Assembly (NCBI RefSeq): GCF_018863195.1
Contig: NZ_JAHKRT010000001.1
Coordinates: forward strand, 1-64,000
Reading direction: 5' to 3'
DNA: 64,000 nt
Source of the DNA: Sphingomonas quercus
GTDB taxonomy: Bacteria > Pseudomonadota > Alphaproteobacteria > Sphingomonadales > Sphingomonadaceae
In this document: in pieces, positions 46,531-57,043 of the stretch
How positions within the stretch are numbered: position 1 is the stretch's first letter
Layout: the number at the start of each line of letters is the position of its first letter
Made by a program: the position numbers and the translations under genes
The notes under the pieces: generated by a model
What the model was told of the DNA's origin: nothing
Database searches by the model: none
What the model saw: only the letters and a program-made list of their open reading frames with translations

Positions 46531-47664
46531 TCAACCGATCAAGCCGGCAAGCGTCCGCCATAAGCCGAAAGAACCCAGATCGTTGAACGTCACGAACAGC
46601 ATCAACGACAGGAGCATCGCCAGACCCGACCGGAACGCCCATTCCTGCACCCTGGGCTCCAGCGGCCGGCGGCGAACCGCCTCGATCGCGTAGAAGAACA
46701 GGTGCCCGCCGTCCAGCAAAGGAACTGGCAGCAGATTGATGAACCCCAGATTGATGGAGATCATCGTCATGAACCAGATGAACTCGAACCAGCCCATGCT
46801 CGCCTGCTGGCCGGAGACCTGGGCGATCTTGAGCGGACCGCCCATCTCGCTGGCGGCACGCTGGCCGCGAATGATCTGGGCGGTGGTCTCGATCATCATG
46901 CCGACGGCGTTGACGGTGTAGCGCAGCGACGCGCCGACCACTTCGGTCGGCCCGAGCTTGCGCATCTCGCCGCGCCCGGCGAGGATGCCGAGGCGGCCGA
47001 TGCGCATCTCGTTGCCGAAGCGATCGCGCAGCAGCTGGGAGCCCGTGACGATTGGCAGCGACATCGTCCGGCCATCGCGCTCGACGGCCAGCGTCATGCG
47101 CTCGCCGGGGCGGATCTGAACGATGTCCTGAATCTGCTCGAAGCGCCCGATGGCGCGGCCGGACACGCTGGTGATGCGATCGCCCGCGCGCAGGCCGGCG
47201 GCGGCGGCCGGGGAGCCCGGCTGGACGCCGGCGATCACGGGCGGGGTGGTCGGCTCGCCCAGCGTCGCGAATACGGCGCAGAAAACGAGGATCGCGAACA
47301 GGAAATTGGTCGCCGGCCCGGCCAGCACGATCAGGAAACGCTGCCATACCGACTTGGCCTGGAAAGTGCGCGCGCGCTCGGCGGCGGGCAGCGCCAGCCA
47401 TTCCGTGGTCGGCGTGGACGCCGGATTCATGTCGCCGGCGAACTTCACATAGCCGCCGATCGGCATCCAGCCGACTTTCCAGCGCGTGCCGCGGCGATCC
47501 GTCCAGCCGAACAGCTCGCGGCCGAAGCCGATCGAGAACACGTCGGCCTTCACCCCGCAGGCGCGGCCGGCGAGATAATGCCCCATCTCGTGGATGAAGA
47601 TCAGGGGACCGATGACGAGCAGGAAGCTCAACACGGTCATGATGATGCCGGGGGTCTCAGTCAC
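46531..47664 (-). CDS. rseP: Site-2 intramembrane metalloprotease RseP
   Basis: A 377-aa inner-membrane protease. The zinc motif HEMGH is at residues 25-29 in the first helix. A PDZ domain covers about 125-205 (VQPGSPAAAAGLRAGDRITS), and the second metal motif NLLPVPLLDGGH lies near 310. It cleaves anti-sigma factors and signal-peptide remnants within the membrane. It overlaps dxr by 4 bases. Confidence 0.96.
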   Translation of the reverse strand: MTETPGIIMTVLSFLLVIGPLIFIHEMGHYLAGRACGVKADVFSIGFGRELFGWTDRRGTRWKVGWMPIGGYVKFAGDMNPASTPTTEWLALPAAERARTFQAKSVWQRFLIVLAGPATNFLFAILVFCAVFATLGEPTTPPVIAGVQPGSPAAAAGLRAGDRITSVSGRAIGRFEQIQDIVQIRPGERMTLAVERDGRTMSLPIVTGSQLLRDRFGNEMRIGRLGILAGRGEMRKLGPTEVVGASLRYTVNAVGMMIETTAQIIRGQRAASEMGGPLKIAQVSGQQASMGWFEFIWFMTMISINLGFINLLPVPLLDGGHLFFYAIEAVRRRPLEPRVQEWAFRSGLAMLLSLMLFVTFNDLGSFGLWRTLAGLIG

Positions 47665-48821
47665 GCGATCACGGTCTCCAGCGCCCTGTCGGCATAGGCC
47701 CGCGCCTCGGCATCGATAGCGAATACGTCGTCGAGCGAGGCGGGCGCGGGCGGATCATAGGCGCAAAGAGCTTGATCGACGATTGCGGCGATATCGAGGA
47801 AGCCGGCGCGTCGTTCCAGAAATGCCGCGACGGCCCGTTCATTCGCCGCGTTGAGCACGGCCGGCCGCGCCCCACCCGCCGCCAGCGCGGCGCGCGCCAG
47901 CGCCAGCGCCGGGAACCGCGCCGGATCGGGCGCCTCGAAGGTCAGCGTGCCGATCGCGGCGAGGTCGAGCGGCCGACACGGCGTCTCCATCCGCCGTGGC
48001 CAGGCAAGCGCGTGGGCGATCGGCACGCGCATATCCGGCGAGCCGAGCTGGGCGAGCGTCGACCCGTCGACATAATCGACCATCGAATGGATTACCGATT
48101 GCGGATGGACGAGGATATCGAGCCGCTCGGGTCCCACCGGGAACAGGTGGTGCGCCTCGATCAGCTCCAGCCCCTTGTTCATCATCGTGGCGGAATCGAC
48201 GGAGATCTTGGCGCCCATCGACCAGTTCGGGTGCTTCACCGCCTCGGCCGGGGTGACGCCCCGCATCTGCTCGGGCGACCAGGTGCGGAACGGGCCACCG
48301 CTCGCCGTCAGCACGATGCGGCGGACGCGGCTCAGGTCGGTGCGGTCCAGGCATTGAAAGATGGCGTTGTGCTCGGAATCGACCGGCAGCAGCGTCGCGC
48401 CGTTGCGCTCCACCGCCGCAATCATCAGCGCGCCGGCGGAAACCAGCGCCTCCTTGTTGGCCAGGGCGACCGTGCCGCCGCGCTCCAGCGCCGCCATCAC
48501 CGGCGGCAGCCCGGCGCAGCCGACGATCGCGGCCATCGTCCAGTCCGCCGGCCGCGCCGCCGCCTCGACGATCGCGTCTCCGCCGGCGGCTGCCTCGATG
48601 CCGGAGCCTTCCAGCGCGTCGCGCAGAGCCGCGTAAAGCCCCGGCTCGCCGATCACCGCGACCTCCGCCCCCAGGCGCCGCGCCGCGTCTGCCAGGCCGG
48701 CGACATCGCGATGCGCGGTAAGGGCGACGACGCGATAGTCGTCGGGGGCGCGCTCGATCAGGTCGAGCGTCGAGGTGCCGACCGAGCCGGTGGCGCCAAG
48801 CACTGAAACGCTACGCTTCAC
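47661..48821 (-). CDS. dxr: 1-deoxy-D-xylulose-5-phosphate reductoisomerase
   Basis: A 386-aa enzyme of the MEP isoprenoid pathway. NADPH is bound at the GATGSVGTSTLDLI N-terminus; ALANKEALVSAG, PVDSEHNAIFQCL and SVDSATMMNKGLELIEA carry the metal and substrate residues. It overlaps cdsA and rseP by 4 bases each. Confidence 0.97.
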   Translation of the reverse strand: MKRSVSVLGATGSVGTSTLDLIERAPDDYRVVALTAHRDVAGLADAARRLGAEVAVIGEPGLYAALRDALEGSGIEAAAGGDAIVEAAARPADWTMAAIVGCAGLPPVMAALERGGTVALANKEALVSAGALMIAAVERNGATLLPVDSEHNAIFQCLDRTDLSRVRRIVLTASGGPFRTWSPEQMRGVTPAEAVKHPNWSMGAKISVDSATMMNKGLELIEAHHLFPVGPERLDILVHPQSVIHSMVDYVDGSTLAQLGSPDMRVPIAHALAWPRRMETPCRPLDLAAIGTLTFEAPDPARFPALALARAALAAGGARPAVLNAANERAVAAFLERRAGFLDIAAIVDQALCAYDPPAPASLDDVFAIDAEARAYADRALETVIA

Positions 48822-49615
48822 GGATATCCCACCATCACCAGTCCGGCGACGATCACCGCCACCGGCACCACGCCGTCCACCCGGTCCATCACCCCGCCAT
48901 GTCCGGGCAGGAGGTGGCCGCTATCCTTGACGCCCGCGCGCCGTTTCAGCCAGCTCTCGAACAGATCGCCGCCCTGCGCGGCGGCGGCGAGCAGCGCGGC
49001 GGTACCGGCGAGCCGGAACGAGATGTTGAACGGAAAGGCCAGTGCCACGCCGATGACCAGCGCTGCCACCATGCCGCCGATCAGCCCCGCCCAGGTCTTG
49101 TTCGGGCTGAGCCGCGGCGCCAGCTTCGGCCCGCCGATGGCGCGGCCGGCGAAATAGGCGCCGATGTCGGTCGCCCATACGATGACCAGCGTCCACAAGG
49201 TCAGCGTGATCCCGTCATATTGATCGCGCAGGTAGATGAGCGACAGGATCGGCAGCAGCGCATAGAGCACGCCCGCACCGTTCCAGACGCTGCGCGACAG
49301 CAGCGCCACGGCGAGCGCTGCGGCGACGGCGGCGGCGAGGATAGCCTCACGCGGCACATCCGAGCCGAGCAGGATCAACAGAATCAGCGGCAGCGCCGTC
49401 GCGGCAACGAGCAGGCGGGTCGCCACCCGGCCGGCCCCCATCAGCCCGGCCCATTCCACCGCGATGGCCACCGCCGCCGCGCTGAGCAGGCCGGTGAAGG
49501 CGATCGAGCCGTAGCCGATGGCGGCGACGGCGATGATGATCATCACCACGCCCGAGGCCGCCCGCACCGGCAGATCGGAGCGGCGGCGGCCGGCGGGGGC
49601 GGCCCCCTCGCTCAC
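48818..49615 (-). CDS. cdsA: Phosphatidate cytidylyltransferase
   Basis: A 265-aa membrane enzyme making CDP-diacylglycerol. The C-terminal signature is complete ([25 protein letters not shown]), with [12 protein letters not shown] and [11 protein letters not shown] before it. The start is a GTG at 49615 that overlaps the uppS TGA (GTGA). The longer frame upstream is uppS read in another frame. Its product feeds pssA at 54.0 kb. Confidence 0.94.
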   Translation of the reverse strand: MSEGAAPAGRRRSDLPVRAASGVVMIIIAVAAIGYGSIAFTGLLSAAAVAIAVEWAGLMGAGRVATRLLVAATALPLILLILLGSDVPREAILAAAVAAALAVALLSRSVWNGAGVLYALLPILSLIYLRDQYDGITLTLWTLVIVWATDIGAYFAGRAIGGPKLAPRLSPNKTWAGLIGGMVAALVIGVALAFPFNISFRLAGTAALLAAAAQGGDLFESWLKRRAGVKDSGHLLPGHGGVMDRVDGVVPVAVIVAGLVMVGYP

Positions 49616-50358
49616 AGGCCCCCGAAGCGCCGCTCGCGTGCGCCGAAGCGGGTGACCGCCTCGGCCAGCGCCGCAGCGTCGAAATCCGGCCACAGCGTGT
49701 CGACGAACATCAGCTCCGCATAGGCCGCCTGCCACAGCAGGAAATTGGAAAGGCGCACCTCGCCTGAGGTGCGGATCAGCAGGTCCACCGGCGGCAGGCC
49801 GGCGGTATCCAGCCGCGCCTCGATCTCCTCGACATCGATTGCTTCCGGCACGAGCGTGCCGGCGCGCGCCTCCTCCGCGAGGGCGCGCGCGGCGCGGACC
49901 AGCTCGTCCTGGGCGCCATAGTTCAGCGCCAGCACCAGCGTCAGCCGCGTGCCGGAGGCGGTGCGCGCGATCGCCTCGTCGATCAGCGCGCGGACATCGG
50001 CATCCAGTCGCGCCAGATCGCCGATCACCCGCAGCCGCGCGCCATTCGCGACCAGCTCTGCCACCTCCGCCTTGAGGAAGTGGCGTAGCAAGCCCATCAG
50101 GTCGCTGACCTCCTCGACCGGCCGCCGCCAGTTCTCGGACGAAAAGGCGTAGAGGGTGAGCACCTCGATGCCGATTTCGCCGGCGGCGCGGACGGTGCGG
50201 CGCACCGCCTCGGCGCCCTGGCGATGGCCGGCGATGCGCGGCAGGAAGCGCGCCTTCGCCCAACGGCCATTGCCGTCCATGATGATGGCGACATGGCGGG
50301 GCACGGCCCTGCCCCCGCCCCCGTCACCCCGCACGGAAAGGGCAGTCGCCGCCGTCAC
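49612..50358 (-). CDS. uppS: Undecaprenyl diphosphate synthase
   Basis: A 248-aa cis-prenyltransferase that makes the lipid carrier for cell-wall synthesis. Catalytic D28 is in [10 protein letters not shown]; the blocks [20 protein letters not shown] and [20 protein letters not shown] follow. The GTG start at 50358 overlaps the frr stop by 4 bases. Confidence 0.95.
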   Translation of the reverse strand: MTAATALSVRGDGGGGRAVPRHVAIIMDGNGRWAKARFLPRIAGHRQGAEAVRRTVRAAGEIGIEVLTLYAFSSENWRRPVEEVSDLMGLLRHFLKAEVAELVANGARLRVIGDLARLDADVRALIDEAIARTASGTRLTLVLALNYGAQDELVRAARALAEEARAGTLVPEAIDVEEIEARLDTAGLPPVDLLIRTSGEVRLSNFLLWQAAYAELMFVDTLWPDFDAAALAEAVTRFGARERRFGGL

Positions 50359-50918
50359 TTTCCGAGGATTTCCTTTTCCTTGGCGGCGAACGCGGCATCG
50401 ATATCGGCGATGGTGGCGTCGGTCGCCTTCTGCACGTCGGTCTCGTGGCGCTTGCGCTCGTCCTCGGAGAGGCCGTGCTTCTTCTCGTCGGTCTTGAGGT
50501 TGTCCATGCCGTCGCGACGCACGTTGCGCACCGCGATCTTGGCCTTCTCGGCATATTGGCCGGCGAGCTTGGCAAGCTCCTTGCGGCGCTCCTCGGTCAG
50601 ATCGGGGATGGGCAGGCGCAGCGTCTGGCCATCGACGATCGGGTTGAGGCCGAGCCCGGCCGAACGGATCGCCTTGTCGACGGGGCCGACATTGCTCTTG
50701 TCCCACACCTGCACCGAAAGCAGCCGCGGCTCAGGCGCGGAGACGGTCGCCAGCTGGCTGATCGGCATGTGCGCGCCATAAACCTCGACCGTCACCGGAT
50801 CGAGCAGCGACACCGACGCGCGGCCGGTGCGCAGGCCCTGGAGATCATGCTTCAGCGATTCGACGGCGCCGGCCATGCGGCGATCGAGATCGGCCTTGTC
50901 ATAGGTTGGTCCGGCCAT
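50355..50918 (-). CDS. frr: Ribosome recycling factor
   Basis: A 187-aa protein that with EF-G splits post-termination ribosomes. Family blocks are [40 protein letters not shown] and [12 protein letters not shown]. It follows pyrH with 3 bases between. Confidence 0.97.
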   Translation of the reverse strand: MAGPTYDKADLDRRMAGAVESLKHDLQGLRTGRASVSLLDPVTVEVYGAHMPISQLATVSAPEPRLLSVQVWDKSNVGPVDKAIRSAGLGLNPIVDGQTLRLPIPDLTEERRKELAKLAGQYAEKAKIAVRNVRRDGMDNLKTDEKKHGLSEDERKRHETDVQKATDATIADIDAAFAAKEKEILGK

Positions 50919-50921
50919 GTC

Positions 50922-51725
50922 TTACTCCTGTTCCGTCAATGTCTTGGGCTCGATCTCAACCATCGCGTCTGAACTGCGCCGGCGATGTTCGAGCCCCTCA
51001 TCCTGCTTCAGATTGCCGACGACCGTGGCCACGCCTTCGCCGGCCAGCACCCGGGCGAGATTGCCCTGCTCGCGGATGTTGAACACCACGATCGGGATAT
51101 CATTGTCGCGACACAGCGCCACCGCCGAGGCGTCCATCACCTTCAGATCATCCGCCAGCACGGTGTTGAAGCTGACCTGATCATAGCGGCGCGCGCCCGG
51201 TACCTTCTTGGGATCGGCATCATAGACGCCATCGACCGAGGTGCCCTTGAACAGCGCGTCGCACTTCATCTCGGCGGCGCGGAGCGCGGCGCCGGTGTCG
51301 GTGGTGAAGAAGGGGCTGCCGACGCCCGCCGCGAAGATCACGATCCGCCCCTTCTCCAGATGCCGTTCGGCTCGCCTGCGGATATAGGGCTCGCACACCG
51401 AGGCCATCGGGATGGCGGACTGGACGCGGGTATCGACGCCGATCTGCTCGAGCGCGTTCTGCACCGCGAGGGCATTCATCACCGTCGCCAGCATGCCCAT
51501 ATAATCGGCGGTGGTCCGCTCGATGCCCTTGGCGGCGGCGGCCAGGCCGCGGAAGATATTGCCCCCGCCGACAACCACGCACAGCTCATGGCCCATGGCG
51601 CGGGCATCCGCGATTTCCTGGGCGACGCGGGCGGTGGTCTCGGGATCGATCGACACCCGCCCGTCGCCCATCAGCACCTCCCCGGAGAGCTTCAGCAGGA
51701 TCCGGTTGAAGCGCGGGCGAGACAT
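50922..51725 (-). CDS. pyrH: Uridylate kinase
   Basis: A 267-aa amino-acid-kinase-fold enzyme converting UMP to [36 protein letters not shown] and [12 protein letters not shown] are typical. The ATG at 51725 fits the family start; the ribosome site is weak. The C-terminus has an extension of about 25 residues beyond the usual GT(V/I)VG end. Confidence 0.96.
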   Translation of the reverse strand: MSRPRFNRILLKLSGEVLMGDGRVSIDPETTARVAQEIADARAMGHELCVVVGGGNIFRGLAAAAKGIERTTADYMGMLATVMNALAVQNALEQIGVDTRVQSAIPMASVCEPYIRRRAERHLEKGRIVIFAAGVGSPFFTTDTGAALRAAEMKCDALFKGTSVDGVYDADPKKVPGARRYDQVSFNTVLADDLKVMDASAVALCRDNDIPIVVFNIREQGNLARVLAGEGVATVVGNLKQDEGLEHRRRSSDAMVEIEPKTLTEQE

Positions 51726-51819
51726 GGATGGAGGCGTCCGATCTGCAGCATGAAGGGGGGTTGGGGCGGGCGGCACCTTAGAGGCGCCGTTGCCGGAAAG
51801 CAAAGGGTGGCCGGACGGC

Positions 51820-51857
51820 AAAAGGGCGCCGATCGCATCGCTGCGACCGGCGCCCCT
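51820..51857 (-). terminator. Hairpin between tsf and pyrH
   Basis: On the minus strand GGGGCGCCG pairs with CGGCGCCC across a 16-base loop and is followed by TTTT. It can end part of the rpsB-tsf transcripts before pyrH. Confidence 0.65.
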
Positions 51858-51874
51858 TCCGGTTCGACGATAGC

Positions 51875-52798
51875 TCAGACGCCAGCGGCGGCGGCGACCT
51901 CGGCGGCGAAATCCGACTGCTGCTTCTCGATGCCCTCGCCCAGCTGGAAGCGGACATAGCCCTTCAGCGTGATCGGCGTGCCGGCTTCCTTCGCGGCGGC
52001 ACTGACCACGTCCTGCACCGGCGTCTTGTTGTCCATGACGAACAGCTGGCTGAGCAGCGCCGCTTCCTTCTTGAACTTGGCGATCGCGCCCTCGACCATC
52101 TTCTCGATGATGTTGGCGGGCTTGCCGCTCTCGTTCGCCTTCTCGGCGGCGACGACGCGCTCGCGCTCGATCATCACCGGATCGAGACCCTCGGCATGGA
52201 GCGCCTGCGGGTTGGCGGCGGCGATGTGCATGGCGAGCTGCTTGCCCAGCGCCTCCAGCTTGTCGGCCGACGCAGCGGATTCGAGCGCGACCAGCACGCC
52301 GATCTTGCCGAGGCCGGGGGCCACAGCATTGTGCACATAGGGCACGATCACGCCCTCGGTGACCGAGATGATCTGCGCGCGGCGGAGCGCCTGATTCTCG
52401 CCGATGGTGGCGATATTGGCGGTCAGCTTCTCCTGAACCGTGCCGCCGCCCGGATAGGCGGCCGCGGCCAGCGCCTCGATATTGTCGCCCGTCGCCAGCG
52501 CGACCTGGGTCACGTCACGGACGAACTGCTGGAACTGGTCGTTCTTGGCAACGAAGTCGGTCTCGGAATTGACCTCGACGGCAGCGCCCGTGGTGCCGGC
52601 GACGGCGACGCCGACCAGGCCCTCGGCGGCCTGACGGCCGGCCTTCTTGGCGGCGGCGGCGAGGCCCTTGGTGCGCAGCCAGTCGATCGCGGCTTCCATG
52701 TCGCCGGAGACTTCGGCGAGCGCCTTCTTGCAATCCATCATGCCGGCGCCGGTGCGCTCGCGCAGTTCCTTGACGGTGGCAGCGGTGATCTCCGCCAT
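51875..52798 (-). CDS. tsf: Elongation factor Ts
   Basis: A 307-aa nucleotide-exchange factor for EF-Tu. The N-terminal [18 protein letters not shown] and [12 protein letters not shown] motifs are diagnostic. It lies 81 bases after rpsB with a strong hairpin in between. Confidence 0.97.
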   Translation of the reverse strand: MAEITAATVKELRERTGAGMMDCKKALAEVSGDMEAAIDWLRTKGLAAAAKKAGRQAAEGLVGVAVAGTTGAAVEVNSETDFVAKNDQFQQFVRDVTQVALATGDNIEALAAAAYPGGGTVQEKLTANIATIGENQALRRAQIISVTEGVIVPYVHNAVAPGLGKIGVLVALESAASADKLEALGKQLAMHIAAANPQALHAEGLDPVMIERERVVAAEKANESGKPANIIEKMVEGAIAKFKKEAALLSQLFVMDNKTPVQDVVSAAAKEAGTPITLKGYVRFQLGEGIEKQQSDFAAEVAAAAGV

Positions 52799-52825
52799 GG
52801 CGAAATCCTTTCGGGCTTGAAATGA

Positions 52826-52854
52826 CGCGGGGCGACTGTGCCAGCCGCCCCGCG
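52826..52854 (-). promoter_or_regulatory. Intercistronic hairpin between rpsB and tsf
   Basis: A 9-bp perfect stem CGCGGGGCG/CGCCCCGCG with an 11-base loop and no U-tract. It may act as an mRNA-stability or processing element setting the S2 to EF-Ts ratio. Confidence 0.5.
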
Positions 52855-52879
52855 ATGAAATCCGGCTATCGCCGATCTG

Positions 52880-53632
52880 TTACGCGAGAGCGGCTTCCGC
52901 GGGCGGCTCGTCCATCGCGCCCAGATCCTCGCCGCGCGACGCGCGGTTGCCCTGGTTGCCGCGGGTGGCGGCCTCGGCGATCGCCTCGCAGTAAAGACGG
53001 ATGGCGCGGCTGGCGTCGTCGTTCGCCGGGATCGGGAAGGCGATGCCGTCGGGCGACACGTTGGAATCGAGGATCGCGACCACCGGGATACCCAGCGTGT
53101 TGGCTTCCTTGATCGCCAGCTCTTCCTTGTTGGCGTCGATGACGAACATCACGTCCGGCACGCCGCCCATGTCGCGGATGCCGCCGAGCGACAGCTCGAG
53201 CTTGTCGCGCTCACGGGTGAGCTGGAGGACTTCCTTCTTGGTGAAGCCCTGGGTATCGCCCGAAAGCTGCTCCTCGAGGCTCTTGAAGCGCTTGATCGAG
53301 TTGGAGATCGTCTTCCAGTTGGTGAGCATGCCGCCCAGCCAGCGATGGTTGACGAAATGCTGGCCCGAACGGCGCGCGGCGTCGGCAATCGGCTCCTGCG
53401 CCTGGCGCTTGGTACCGACGAACAGCACCTTGCCGCCGGCCGCGACCGTCTGCGACACGAAATCGAGAGCGCGCGCGAACAGCGGCACGGTCTGCGACAG
53501 GTCGATGATGTGGATGCCGTTGCGGTCGCCGAAAATATACGGCTTCATCTTCGGATTCCAGCGATGGGTCTGGTGGCCGAAGTGGGCGCCGGCGTCGAGC
53601 AGCGCCTGCATGGAGACGGTGGGAACCGCCAT
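52880..53632 (-). CDS. rpsB: Ribosomal protein uS2
   Basis: A 250-aa small-subunit protein. [36 protein letters not shown] and [15 protein letters not shown] identify it. AAGGAG about 8 bases upstream supports the ATG at 53632. It heads the long minus-strand run to fabZ. Confidence 0.97.
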   Translation of the reverse strand: MAVPTVSMQALLDAGAHFGHQTHRWNPKMKPYIFGDRNGIHIIDLSQTVPLFARALDFVSQTVAAGGKVLFVGTKRQAQEPIADAARRSGQHFVNHRWLGGMLTNWKTISNSIKRFKSLEEQLSGDTQGFTKKEVLQLTRERDKLELSLGGIRDMGGVPDVMFVIDANKEELAIKEANTLGIPVVAILDSNVSPDGIAFPIPANDDASRAIRLYCEAIAEAATRGNQGNRASRGEDLGAMDEPPAEAALA

Positions 53633-53756
53633 AGGATAATCTCCTTCCGGTTGAACCTCTGCGGAGCAGTGACCGACCGAGATCGGCACCGGGTTATGGC
53701 GCTCCGCATGCGGGATGGACGGGCCCCTTACTGGCGGCCGCGACTTAAATCAAGCC

Positions 53757-53785
53757 TTGTCATAAGAACAAAAAGGGAACATAAG
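53757..53785 (+). promoter_or_regulatory. Sigma-70-like promoter with a LexA-type SOS box in the spacer
   Basis: TTGTCA (53757-53762), a 17-base spacer and CATAAG (53780-53785) form a plus-strand promoter. The spacer contains GAAC, seven bases, GAAC (53766-53780), the direct-repeat LexA box known from alphaproteobacteria. A third GAAC follows at 53786. LexA bound here would block the polymerase. The downstream gene is the 72-aa membrane protein; rpsB reads the other way. Confidence 0.55.
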
Positions 53786-53863
53786 GAACGCATGGCGCCG
53801 GCAGGGGGTTGGCGTTCCAGATAAATTCCACGGAAATTCCGTTGGATCGGACGGAGACCGGGC

Positions 53864-54082
53864 ATGGCCCAATTGTTTTCGACGCTGTTTTTCGCCGCTG
53901 TGCTCGCTGGCGTCGGCACGCTGATCGTGCGGATGCTGCGCGCCGAGGCCGGGAAGATTCTCGACGCGCTGGCGATGATGCCGCCGCGCCCGGCGCCGCG
54001 GCCCTGGCCGTCGCGGGTGCGGCTGGTCGGCATCGCCCGGCCGGCGGCGGTCAGATCGGCCGCGCGGCGCGCAACCGCCTGA
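53864..54082 (+). CDS. 72-aa single-helix membrane protein, possibly SOS-controlled
   Basis: A small protein with one N-terminal membrane helix (about residues 5-24, FSTLFFAAVLAGVGTLIVRM) and a basic, Pro/Arg-rich tail. GGAGACCGGGC before the ATG gives a plausible ribosome site. The last 32 bases overlap the 3' end of pssA on the other strand. No family was recognised. The LexA-type box 84 bases upstream invites comparison with small SOS division inhibitors such as Caulobacter SidA, but there is no sequence evidence for that role. Confidence 0.6.
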   Translation: MAQLFSTLFFAAVLAGVGTLIVRMLRAEAGKILDALAMMPPRPAPRPWPSRVRLVGIARPAAVRSAARRATA

Positions 54083-54842
54083 ACCGCGCATAGCTGCGCA
54101 CGCTGAACGGGACGGCGAGGACATAGGCAATCGTCAACAGCGTCAGCGTCTCCCACGGCGCGCTGATCAGCGCAGCGCCGATCATCGCGATGACCACCAG
54201 CGCGCCGAAACGCACGCCGCGGCGCAAGCGGAGCGAGCCCCAGCTATAGGTCGGCAGCGAAGACGCCAGGAGGAAGGCAGTGAGCGCCGTCCATGGCGCC
54301 ACCACCCAGATTTCGCGGAACACGTCCATGCCGGTGGCGAGCCACAGATAGATCGGCAGGAACAGGACGCCCGCCCCAGCCGGCGCAGGAACCCCGGTGA
54401 GGAAGCCGGCCGCCTTGTGCGGCTTTTGCGAGGCCTCGATCTGGGCGTTGAACCGCGCCAGCCGGAGCGCGCAGCACAGCGCATGGGCGAGCGCGAACAG
54501 CCACCCGTAGCGGGGCAGCGCCTGTAGCGACCAGAGATAGATCACCACCGAAGGCGCGACGCCGAAAGCGATCACGTCCGACAGCGAATCGAGCTCGGCA
54601 CCGAACCGGCTCTCGCCTTTGAGCAGGCGGGCGATGCGGCCGTCGACGCCGTCGAGCACGCCGGCGACGATCATCGTCGCCACCGCCCTCTCCCACTCCC
54701 CCGCCACCGCAAACCGGATGCCGGACAGGCCGAAGCAGAGCGCCAGCGCGGTGACCGCGTTGGGCGCGACGGCGCGCAACGGGATGCCGCGCGCCGCCCG
54801 GTCCCGCCAGCGCGTGCGCGCCTCGGGGTCCGGCTCGCTCAC
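54051..54842 (-). CDS. pssA: CDP-diacylglycerol-serine O-phosphatidyltransferase
   Basis: A 263-aa membrane enzyme making phosphatidylserine. The CDP-alcohol phosphotransferase motif is complete: DGVDGRIAR, eight residues, then [10 protein letters not shown]. About seven hydrophobic helices are visible. Its ATG overlaps the psd stop by 4 bases, so decarboxylase and synthase are cotranscribed for phosphatidylethanolamine synthesis. Confidence 0.95.
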   Translation of the reverse strand: MSEPDPEARTRWRDRAARGIPLRAVAPNAVTALALCFGLSGIRFAVAGEWERAVATMIVAGVLDGVDGRIARLLKGESRFGAELDSLSDVIAFGVAPSVVIYLWSLQALPRYGWLFALAHALCCALRLARFNAQIEASQKPHKAAGFLTGVPAPAGAGVLFLPIYLWLATGMDVFREIWVVAPWTALTAFLLASSLPTYSWGSLRLRRGVRFGALVVIAMIGAALISAPWETLTLLTIAYVLAVPFSVRSYARFRRLRAARPI

Positions 54843-55573
54843 TGGGCGATCCCCTCGGGCGCGTCGGGTATTCCGGCGACACCAAGGATCGTTTCGCCGG
54901 CGATGGTGCGCTGGCCGACGATCACCTGCGGCGCGGTGTCGGCGGGCAGGAACACGTCGACGCGGCTGCCGAAGCGGATCAGCCCGATGCGCTGGCCGGC
55001 CGCGACCATGTCCCCGCCCTTGACGAACGGCACGATGCGGCGGGCGACGAGACCGGCGATCTGGGTGAACCCAATGCGCAGCCCCTGCCCGTCCTCGACG
55101 AGGATATATTGCCGCTCATTTTCCTCGCTCGCCTTGTCGAGGTCGGCATTCAGGAATTTTCCGGAGACATAGATGACACGCCGGATCGTGCCGCCGATCG
55201 GCGCGCGATTGATATGCACGTCGAACACCGACATGAAGATGGAGACACGCGTCAGCGGTTCCTGGCCGAGCCCGTCCGGCCCTTCCAGCTCGCGCGGCAC
55301 TGGAACGCGCGTGATCATTGTCACCAGCCCGTCGGCCGGCGCCACGATGAACCCCGGCCCGCGCGGCGTGACACGCACCGGATCGCGGAAGAAGGACGCC
55401 ACCCACAAGGTGATGCCGGCCATCGGCCAGGCGAGCGTTTCCCACGCCATCAGCGCGAAGAACAGCGTGAGGGCGGCGGCGATCACGACATATTTGCGGC
55501 CGTCCGGGTGAACGGCGGGCGCGCGATAGCGCACCGTCGGGGTGCCGAGATCCGGCTTTGGAAGGGAGGTCAT
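54839..55573 (-). CDS. psd: Phosphatidylserine decarboxylase proenzyme
   Basis: A 244-aa proenzyme of the short type. Self-cleavage should occur at the Gly-Ser of [11 protein letters not shown] to make the pyruvoyl group. One or two membrane helices lie at about residues 28-62. [13 protein letters not shown] and [16 protein letters not shown] are typical. It produces phosphatidylethanolamine and is divergent from icd. Confidence 0.95.
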   Translation of the reverse strand: MTSLPKPDLGTPTVRYRAPAVHPDGRKYVVIAAALTLFFALMAWETLAWPMAGITLWVASFFRDPVRVTPRGPGFIVAPADGLVTMITRVPVPRELEGPDGLGQEPLTRVSIFMSVFDVHINRAPIGGTIRRVIYVSGKFLNADLDKASEENERQYILVEDGQGLRIGFTQIAGLVARRIVPFVKGGDMVAAGQRIGLIRFGSRVDVFLPADTAPQVIVGQRTIAGETILGVAGIPDAPEGIAQ

Positions 55574-55701
55574 GGGGCGGCACCCTAAGCGCCTGTCGGG
55601 CGGCTGACAATTGCGTGGGTCAATCGCATGGCCCGTTGATCACGACGCTTGCAACCCCTAAGCGGGCGGGGTTTTCCAACCTCCAGCACGGTGGAGCCGA
55701 T

Positions 55702-56922
55702 ATGGCAAAGATCAAGGTGAAGACCCCGGTCGTCGAGATCGACGGCGACGAGATGACCCGCATCATCTGGGAATGGATTCGCGAACGCCTGATCAAGCCC
55801 TATCTCGACATCGACCTGCTCTATTATGATCTCGGCATCGAGAAGCGCGACGAGACCAACGACCGGATCACCATCGACAGCGCCAATGCCATCAAACAAT
55901 ATGGCGTCGGCGTGAAGTGCGCCACGATCACCCCGGACGAGGCCCGCGTCGAGGAATTCGGCCTCAAGAAGATGTGGAAGTCGCCCAACGGCACGATCCG
56001 CAACATCCTCGGCGGCGTCGTCTTTCGCGAACCGATCGTGATCCAGAACGTCCCCCGGCTGATTCCGGGCTGGACGGACCCGATCGTCGTCGGCCGCCAC
56101 GCATTCGGCGACCAGTATCGCGCCACCGATTTCCGCGTGCCCGGCCCCGGCAAGCTTAAGATGGTGTGGACCGGCACCGACGGCCAGCAGATCGAGGAGG
56201 AGGTGTTCGACTTCCCGTCCAGCGGCGTCGCCATGGGCATGTACAATCTGGACGAATCGATCCGCGATTTCGCCCGCGCCAGCATGAACTACGCGCTGGA
56301 CCGCAAGTGGCCTCTCTACCTCTCCACCAAGAACACCATCCTCAAGGCCTATGACGGGCGCTTCAAGGATCTGTTCGCCGAGGTGTTCGACGCCGAGTTC
56401 AAGGACAAGTTCGCTGCCGCCGGCATCGTCTACGAACATCGCCTGATCGACGACATGGTCGCCTCCGCGCTCAAGTGGAGCGGCAAGTTCGTCTGGGCCT
56501 GCAAGAATTACGATGGCGATGTCCAGTCGGACCAGGTGGCCCAGGGCTTCGGCTCGCTCGGCCTGATGACCTCGGTGCTGATGAGCCCGGACGGCAAGAC
56601 GATCGAGGCCGAGGCGGCGCACGGCACCGTCACCCGCCATTATCGCATGCACCAGCAGGGCAAGGCGACCTCCACCAATCCGATCGCGTCGATCTTCGCG
56701 TGGACCGGCGGTCTCAAGTTCCGCGGCAAGTTTGACGACACGCCCGATGTGGTGCGCTTCGCCGAGACGCTTGAGCGGGTCTGCATCGAGACGGTCGAGG
56801 CCGGCCAGATGACGAAGGATCTCGCCATCCTCATCGGCCCGGATCAGGCGTGGATGACCACCGAGCAATTCTTCGAGGCGGTTCGCGCCAATCTCGAAAA
56901 GGCGATGGGCGCCTGGAACTGA
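55702..56922 (+). CDS. icd: NADP-dependent isocitrate dehydrogenase
   Basis: A 406-aa TCA-cycle enzyme of the eukaryote-like homodimer subfamily. [14 protein letters not shown] starts it; [30 protein letters not shown] and [12 protein letters not shown] carry the substrate, metal and NADP residues. GGTGGAG precedes the ATG at 55702. A strong terminator follows. Confidence 0.97.
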   Translation: MAKIKVKTPVVEIDGDEMTRIIWEWIRERLIKPYLDIDLLYYDLGIEKRDETNDRITIDSANAIKQYGVGVKCATITPDEARVEEFGLKKMWKSPNGTIRNILGGVVFREPIVIQNVPRLIPGWTDPIVVGRHAFGDQYRATDFRVPGPGKLKMVWTGTDGQQIEEEVFDFPSSGVAMGMYNLDESIRDFARASMNYALDRKWPLYLSTKNTILKAYDGRFKDLFAEVFDAEFKDKFAAAGIVYEHRLIDDMVASALKWSGKFVWACKNYDGDVQSDQVAQGFGSLGLMTSVLMSPDGKTIEAEAAHGTVTRHYRMHQQGKATSTNPIASIFAWTGGLKFRGKFDDTPDVVRFAETLERVCIETVEAGQMTKDLAILIGPDQAWMTTEQFFEAVRANLEKAMGAWN

Positions 56923-56941
56923 CCTGAGAAACAGCGACAGG

Positions 56942-56977
56942 ATCGGCCGGCATCAAACTGATGCCGGCCGATTTTTT
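56942..56977 (+). terminator. Strong intrinsic terminator after icd
   Basis: A perfect 13-bp stem (56942-56954 with 56960-56972), a 5-base loop AAACT, and six T residues. Confidence 0.95.
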
Positions 56978-57043
56978 GTTGGATCGCCTGCTTTTATCTA
57001 CCAAAGGGTAGAAATCCCCAGCCAATGCCGCAAAGATGCCGGC

